A program made the translations under genes and the position numbers. Below are positions 5,142 through 7,615 of a stretch of DNA of 7,615 nucleotides, one piece after another (position 1 is the first letter of the stretch; each line of letters opens with the position of its first letter). The notes under the pieces are model-generated. The model was not told the DNA's origin and did not search any database. It worked only from the letters and a program-made list of their open reading frames with translations. Origin of the DNA: CAYNDB01 sp964395915 (GTDB lineage: Bacteria; Nitrospinota_A; UBA7883; JAJRTC01); NCBI GenBank assembly GCA_964395915.1, contig CAYNDB010000112.1:1-7615 (forward strand). The letters run 5' to 3'.

Positions 5142-6554
5142 ATGTCGTCTTTAAATGAAAGTGAGCCTAATAAAGATTTGAAAAAGCATGATTTTAAAAA
5201 GCGTTCTATAATAAGCGGTTTTTTTCTTATCTTTTTTATTGGCGTTTTTCTAGGCTCCATAAAATCGAATTCGGTGCTTGCCGTTGTAAACACATACAGC
5301 GAGCTTGAGACTTTTGCCGATGTGCTGTCGCTGATCGAGACCAATTATGTCGATGAAGTCGAACCTGACAAGCTTGTGGAAGGAGCCATCAACGGAATGT
5401 TGCGCTCGCTCGATCCGCATTCAAGCTATATGTCGGAGGAGATGTTCAAGGAAATGCAGGTGGAGACCGAGGGGGAGTTTGGAGGCCTGGGCATAGAAAT
5501 CACGATCGAGTCGGGTTGGCTTACGATTGTCACCCCGATGGAAGATACGCCCGCATGGGACATAGGTCTGAAAGCGGGGGATAGAATATTAAAGGTCGAT
5601 GACGCTCCGACACATGAAATGACCTTGATGGCCGCCGTTCGCAAGATGCGTGGCAAGCCGGGTTCGAAAGTTACGATCACTATTATCCGGGAAGGTTTTG
5701 ATGAGCCAAGGGACTTCGTAATTACAAGAAAAATTATTCATGTAACGAGTATCAAATATGAAATGTTGCCAGATAAGTGGGGATATATTCGTATCCGCGG
5801 ATTCAGCAAAGATACCGGTCTGGATGCCGGTCATGCGCTTGATGACCTGAAAGAGCAGGGAATGAAAGGGCTTATTCTTGACATGCGCAATAATCCTGGC
5901 GGACTTTTGAATCAGGCGGTATCGGTGTCGGAGCTTTTTCTCCGCAAAGGAGAGCTTATCGTCTATACAAAAGGCAGGATGCCAAGCCAGAACCTCAGGT
6001 TTACGGTAAAATCAGATATCGAAAATAATGAATACCCGATGGTTGTACTCGTAAACGAGGGGTCCGCCTCCGCCTCAGAGATTGTCGCCGGAGCTATGCA
6101 AGACCTTAAAAGGGCTATAGTGGTCGGGATGAAATCTTTTGGAAAAGGATCGGTGCAGACAATAATTCCTCTAAAAGGCAATGCCGGGCTTCGTCTTACC
6201 ACGGCGAGATACTTCACTCCTTCTGGTCGTCAGATACACGGTATCGGCATTATTCCAGACGTGGAGGTAAAGCAGGAGCCTCTAAAGCCAACTGAAGAGA
6301 AGGAAAAAACAAAAGTAAAAGTGGATATCAAAAATAGAGGGAAGATCCTGAACGGGCACAACGGCGCCTCAAAAAATGGAGGCGATGAAAGCGAGGAAAA
6401 TGTTGAAAGCCCGCCTAAATCAAAGTTTACCGGAACTAAACGGCCCATAGTTAACCTGGAGCAAGATACGCAGCTCAATCGCGCAATAGAGGTATTGAAA
6501 AGCTGGACAATCATCGACGATATTCAGCACAGGCGGTTTGAGCCGGCTAAGTGA
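5142..6554 (+). CDS. ctpA: C-terminal processing protease, CtpA-type (peptidase S41)
   Basis: This periplasmic serine protease of 470 residues likely trims or degrades envelope proteins, such as peptidoglycan hydrolases, from their C-termini. After a basic N-region (KKHDFKKR, 14-21) there is a hydrophobic segment (23-40), with a plausible signal peptidase site after SVLA (44-47). The S41 N-terminal helical region has the family's LDPHSSYM (90-97). A PDZ domain spans about 108-195 (EFGGLGIEI to VITRK). The catalytic core runs from about 200 to 375, with LDMRNNPGG (246-254), Ser310 in GSASASE and Lys335 in FGKGSVQ. Their 25-residue spacing equals that of the Ser430-Lys455 dyad of E. coli Tsp. 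Residues 376-436 are a charged, low-complexity linker before a C-terminal helix. The ribosome site AGGAGAAG (5130-5137) overlaps the tktB stop, so coupling is likely. Confidence 0.95.
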   Translation: MSSLNESEPNKDLKKHDFKKRSIISGFFLIFFIGVFLGSIKSNSVLAVVNTYSELETFADVLSLIETNYVDEVEPDKLVEGAINGMLRSLDPHSSYMSEEMFKEMQVETEGEFGGLGIEITIESGWLTIVTPMEDTPAWDIGLKAGDRILKVDDAPTHEMTLMAAVRKMRGKPGSKVTITIIREGFDEPRDFVITRKIIHVTSIKYEMLPDKWGYIRIRGFSKDTGLDAGHALDDLKEQGMKGLILDMRNNPGGLLNQAVSVSELFLRKGELIVYTKGRMPSQNLRFTVKSDIENNEYPMVVLVNEGSASASEIVAGAMQDLKRAIVVGMKSFGKGSVQTIIPLKGNAGLRLTTARYFTPSGRQIHGIGIIPDVEVKQEPLKPTEEKEKTKVKVDIKNRGKILNGHNGASKNGGDESEENVESPPKSKFTGTKRPIVNLEQDTQLNRAIEVLKSWTIIDDIQHRRFEPAK

Positions 6555-6578
6555 TTTTTCTTCCAGAAAAATGGAAGG
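6554..6578 (+). promoter_or_regulatory. Competing hairpins over the deacetylase ribosome binding site
   Basis: ATTTTTCT (6554-6561) and AGAAAAAT (6565-6572) form a perfect 8-bp stem with a 3-nt loop. CTTCC (6560-6564) and GGAAG (6573-6577) form a perfect 5-bp stem with an 8-nt loop. They share bases and cannot coexist. The second buries GGAAGG (6573-6578), the ribosome site 7 nt before the ATG at 6586, and the first leaves it free. The first stem also begins in the ctpA stop codon, so ribosomes finishing ctpA would disturb it. Confidence 0.4.
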
Positions 6579-6585
6579 TTAATCG

Positions 6586-7548
6586 ATGTCAGGTTCCCGC
6601 CAACGCGGCAGGAAGAAGCAAAGTGGCGGGAGCAAAAAGCGGGGCAAGAAAACCCCAAAGGCTTTCCTCCAAAAATACAAGCTGGAGATTGCCTTTGGGA
6701 TCGTTATCGGCATAGCGGTCGTTGCTATTTTATCTATCATTACAGCTGTAAAAAAGCCTGTTTATACCCCAAAACCACATGAGCCGGCAAAGGATAGCTC
6801 ACAAGCGACATCGCGTGACCTGAAATCAGATAAAATCCCGATCGTTACGGCGCCTGTTCAAGTCTTGAAGAAAAAATCAAAAGCGAAGATTGCCGTGATA
6901 ATGGACGATCTTGGCGCTAACCGGAAGATAGTCGACAGGTTACTTCGCATTGAGGATCCGATTACGTTTTCTATTCTGCCGCATCTTAAGAACTCCCGAG
7001 AGGTTGCTTTAAGGATTTTGAAGAAGGGCAGGGTGGTAATGTTACATTTGCCTATGGAGCCTAAATCGAAAAAGCATAACGCAGGTCCGGGAGTCCTCCT
7101 GACATCGCATAGTAAAAGCGACATTATAGGCATTATCAATGGTGACTTTGAATCGTTCCCCGGGGCGCTTGGAGTAAACAACCATATGGGGTCGCTTTTT
7201 ACAGAAAGCATGCAAAAGGTCTCCATTGTGCTAAAAGAGGTGAAACGGCGCGGCCTTTTCTTTGTGGACAGCAGGACGACAGCGGGAACTGTAGCCTATG
7301 ACCTTGCGCTTAAGCTAGGTGTGCCTGCCGCGAAAAGGGACATATTTCTCGACAACGATCGTGATAAAGAGAAAGTGTCGAAAATGATCCTGAAGCTTGC
7401 CAGAAAAGCGATCAAAAACGGTTCGGCAATCGGCATTGGGCACCCGCGCATGGAGACAATCGCCGCGCTTAAGGAGACGCTGCCGGAAGTGAAAAAGATG
7501 GGGGTTGAAATCGTTCCCATAACCGAGCTGCTAATCTATGGGAAATAA
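6586..7548 (+). CDS. Divergent polysaccharide deacetylase family protein (DUF610/YibQ-like)
   Basis: The 320-residue protein has a very basic N-terminus (residues 1-33, with about 13 Lys/Arg), a single membrane helix (about 34-54), a Pro/Lys-rich stalk (55-98) and a periplasmic domain. This predicts an inner-membrane anchor with the catalytic domain outside. Family motifs are complete: IAVIMDDLG (102-110, Asp107-Asp108), LHLPMEP (153-159), GVNNHMGS (196-203, His200), FFVDSRT (225-231, Asp228), RDIFLDN (251-257) and AIGIGHP (281-287, His286). The fold is related to carbohydrate esterase family 4, but the precise substrate is not firmly established, and a peptidoglycan-related role is an inference from location and neighbours. 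In many diderm genomes this gene follows a ctpA homologue, as here. GGAAGG 7 nt upstream fixes the ATG. It appears intact. Confidence 0.9.
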   Translation: MSGSRQRGRKKQSGGSKKRGKKTPKAFLQKYKLEIAFGIVIGIAVVAILSIITAVKKPVYTPKPHEPAKDSSQATSRDLKSDKIPIVTAPVQVLKKKSKAKIAVIMDDLGANRKIVDRLLRIEDPITFSILPHLKNSREVALRILKKGRVVMLHLPMEPKSKKHNAGPGVLLTSHSKSDIIGIINGDFESFPGALGVNNHMGSLFTESMQKVSIVLKEVKRRGLFFVDSRTTAGTVAYDLALKLGVPAAKRDIFLDNDRDKEKVSKMILKLARKAIKNGSAIGIGHPRMETIAALKETLPEVKKMGVEIVPITELLIYGK

Positions 7549-7569
7549 TATTTGCCAGATAACCTGAAG

Positions 7570-7608
7570 GTCACGCGAGCGCGGGATGACATTTGTCGCT
7601 CAGGATGA
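7570..7608. repeat. Second copy of the CAGGATGA-core dispersed repeat
   Basis: CGCTCAGGATGA (7597-7608) is identical to 2487-2498. Just before it lies GTCA-CGCG-AG-CGCG-GGA-TGAC (7570-7590), a GC-rich hairpin whose right edge GGGATGAC echoes the repeat core. The element starts about 20 bp after the deacetylase stop and runs close to the window end, so it may be incomplete. There is no T-run, so it is not called a terminator. Confidence 0.5.
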
Positions 7609-7615
7609 CTCAATA

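Overview
The window reads as chromosomal, housekeeping DNA from a Gram-negative (diderm, LPS-making) bacterium. Lipid A genes (lpxA, lpxI) and envelope proteins with a single N-terminal membrane anchor or signal show this. LpxI instead of LpxH, a transketolase split into two genes, a small Fis-like protein and moderate GC content suggest a lineage such as Desulfobacterota, Nitrospinota or a related group. The sequence alone cannot settle the phylum. I see no mobile element, tRNA, rRNA or CRISPR array.

Layout. Positions 1-345 hold the 3' end of lpxA. A 263-bp AT-rich gap follows, with a candidate weak terminator, a good sigma-70-like promoter and a perfect 16-bp palindrome. Next comes a tightly coupled pair (609-2395): a Gfo/Idh/MocA oxidoreductase resembling GnnA, and lpxI, joined by an ATGA overlap. 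This first block belongs to lipid A biosynthesis. lpxB does not follow lpxI; the block ends in a short convergent spacer carrying a small palindromic repeat.

The opposite strand then carries a stand-alone Fis-like DNA-binding protein (2572-2820), read from a GTG start with a strong ribosome binding site. A roughly 470-bp divergent regulatory region separates it from the second + strand unit.

That unit (3289-7548) contains four closely spaced genes: the transketolase N-terminal and C-terminal subunits, a CtpA-type S41 processing protease and a membrane-anchored divergent polysaccharide deacetylase. The gaps are only 25, 10 and 31 nt, so one transcript is likely. It joins pentose-phosphate metabolism to periplasmic proteolysis and cell-wall maintenance. 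The last 67 bases are non-coding and carry another copy of the dispersed repeat core.

I found no convincing undescribed multi-gene system. The points most worth checking are non-coding: competing hairpins over the ribosome binding site of the deacetylase gene, alternative hairpins in the transketolase leader, and the dispersed CAGGATGA repeat family.
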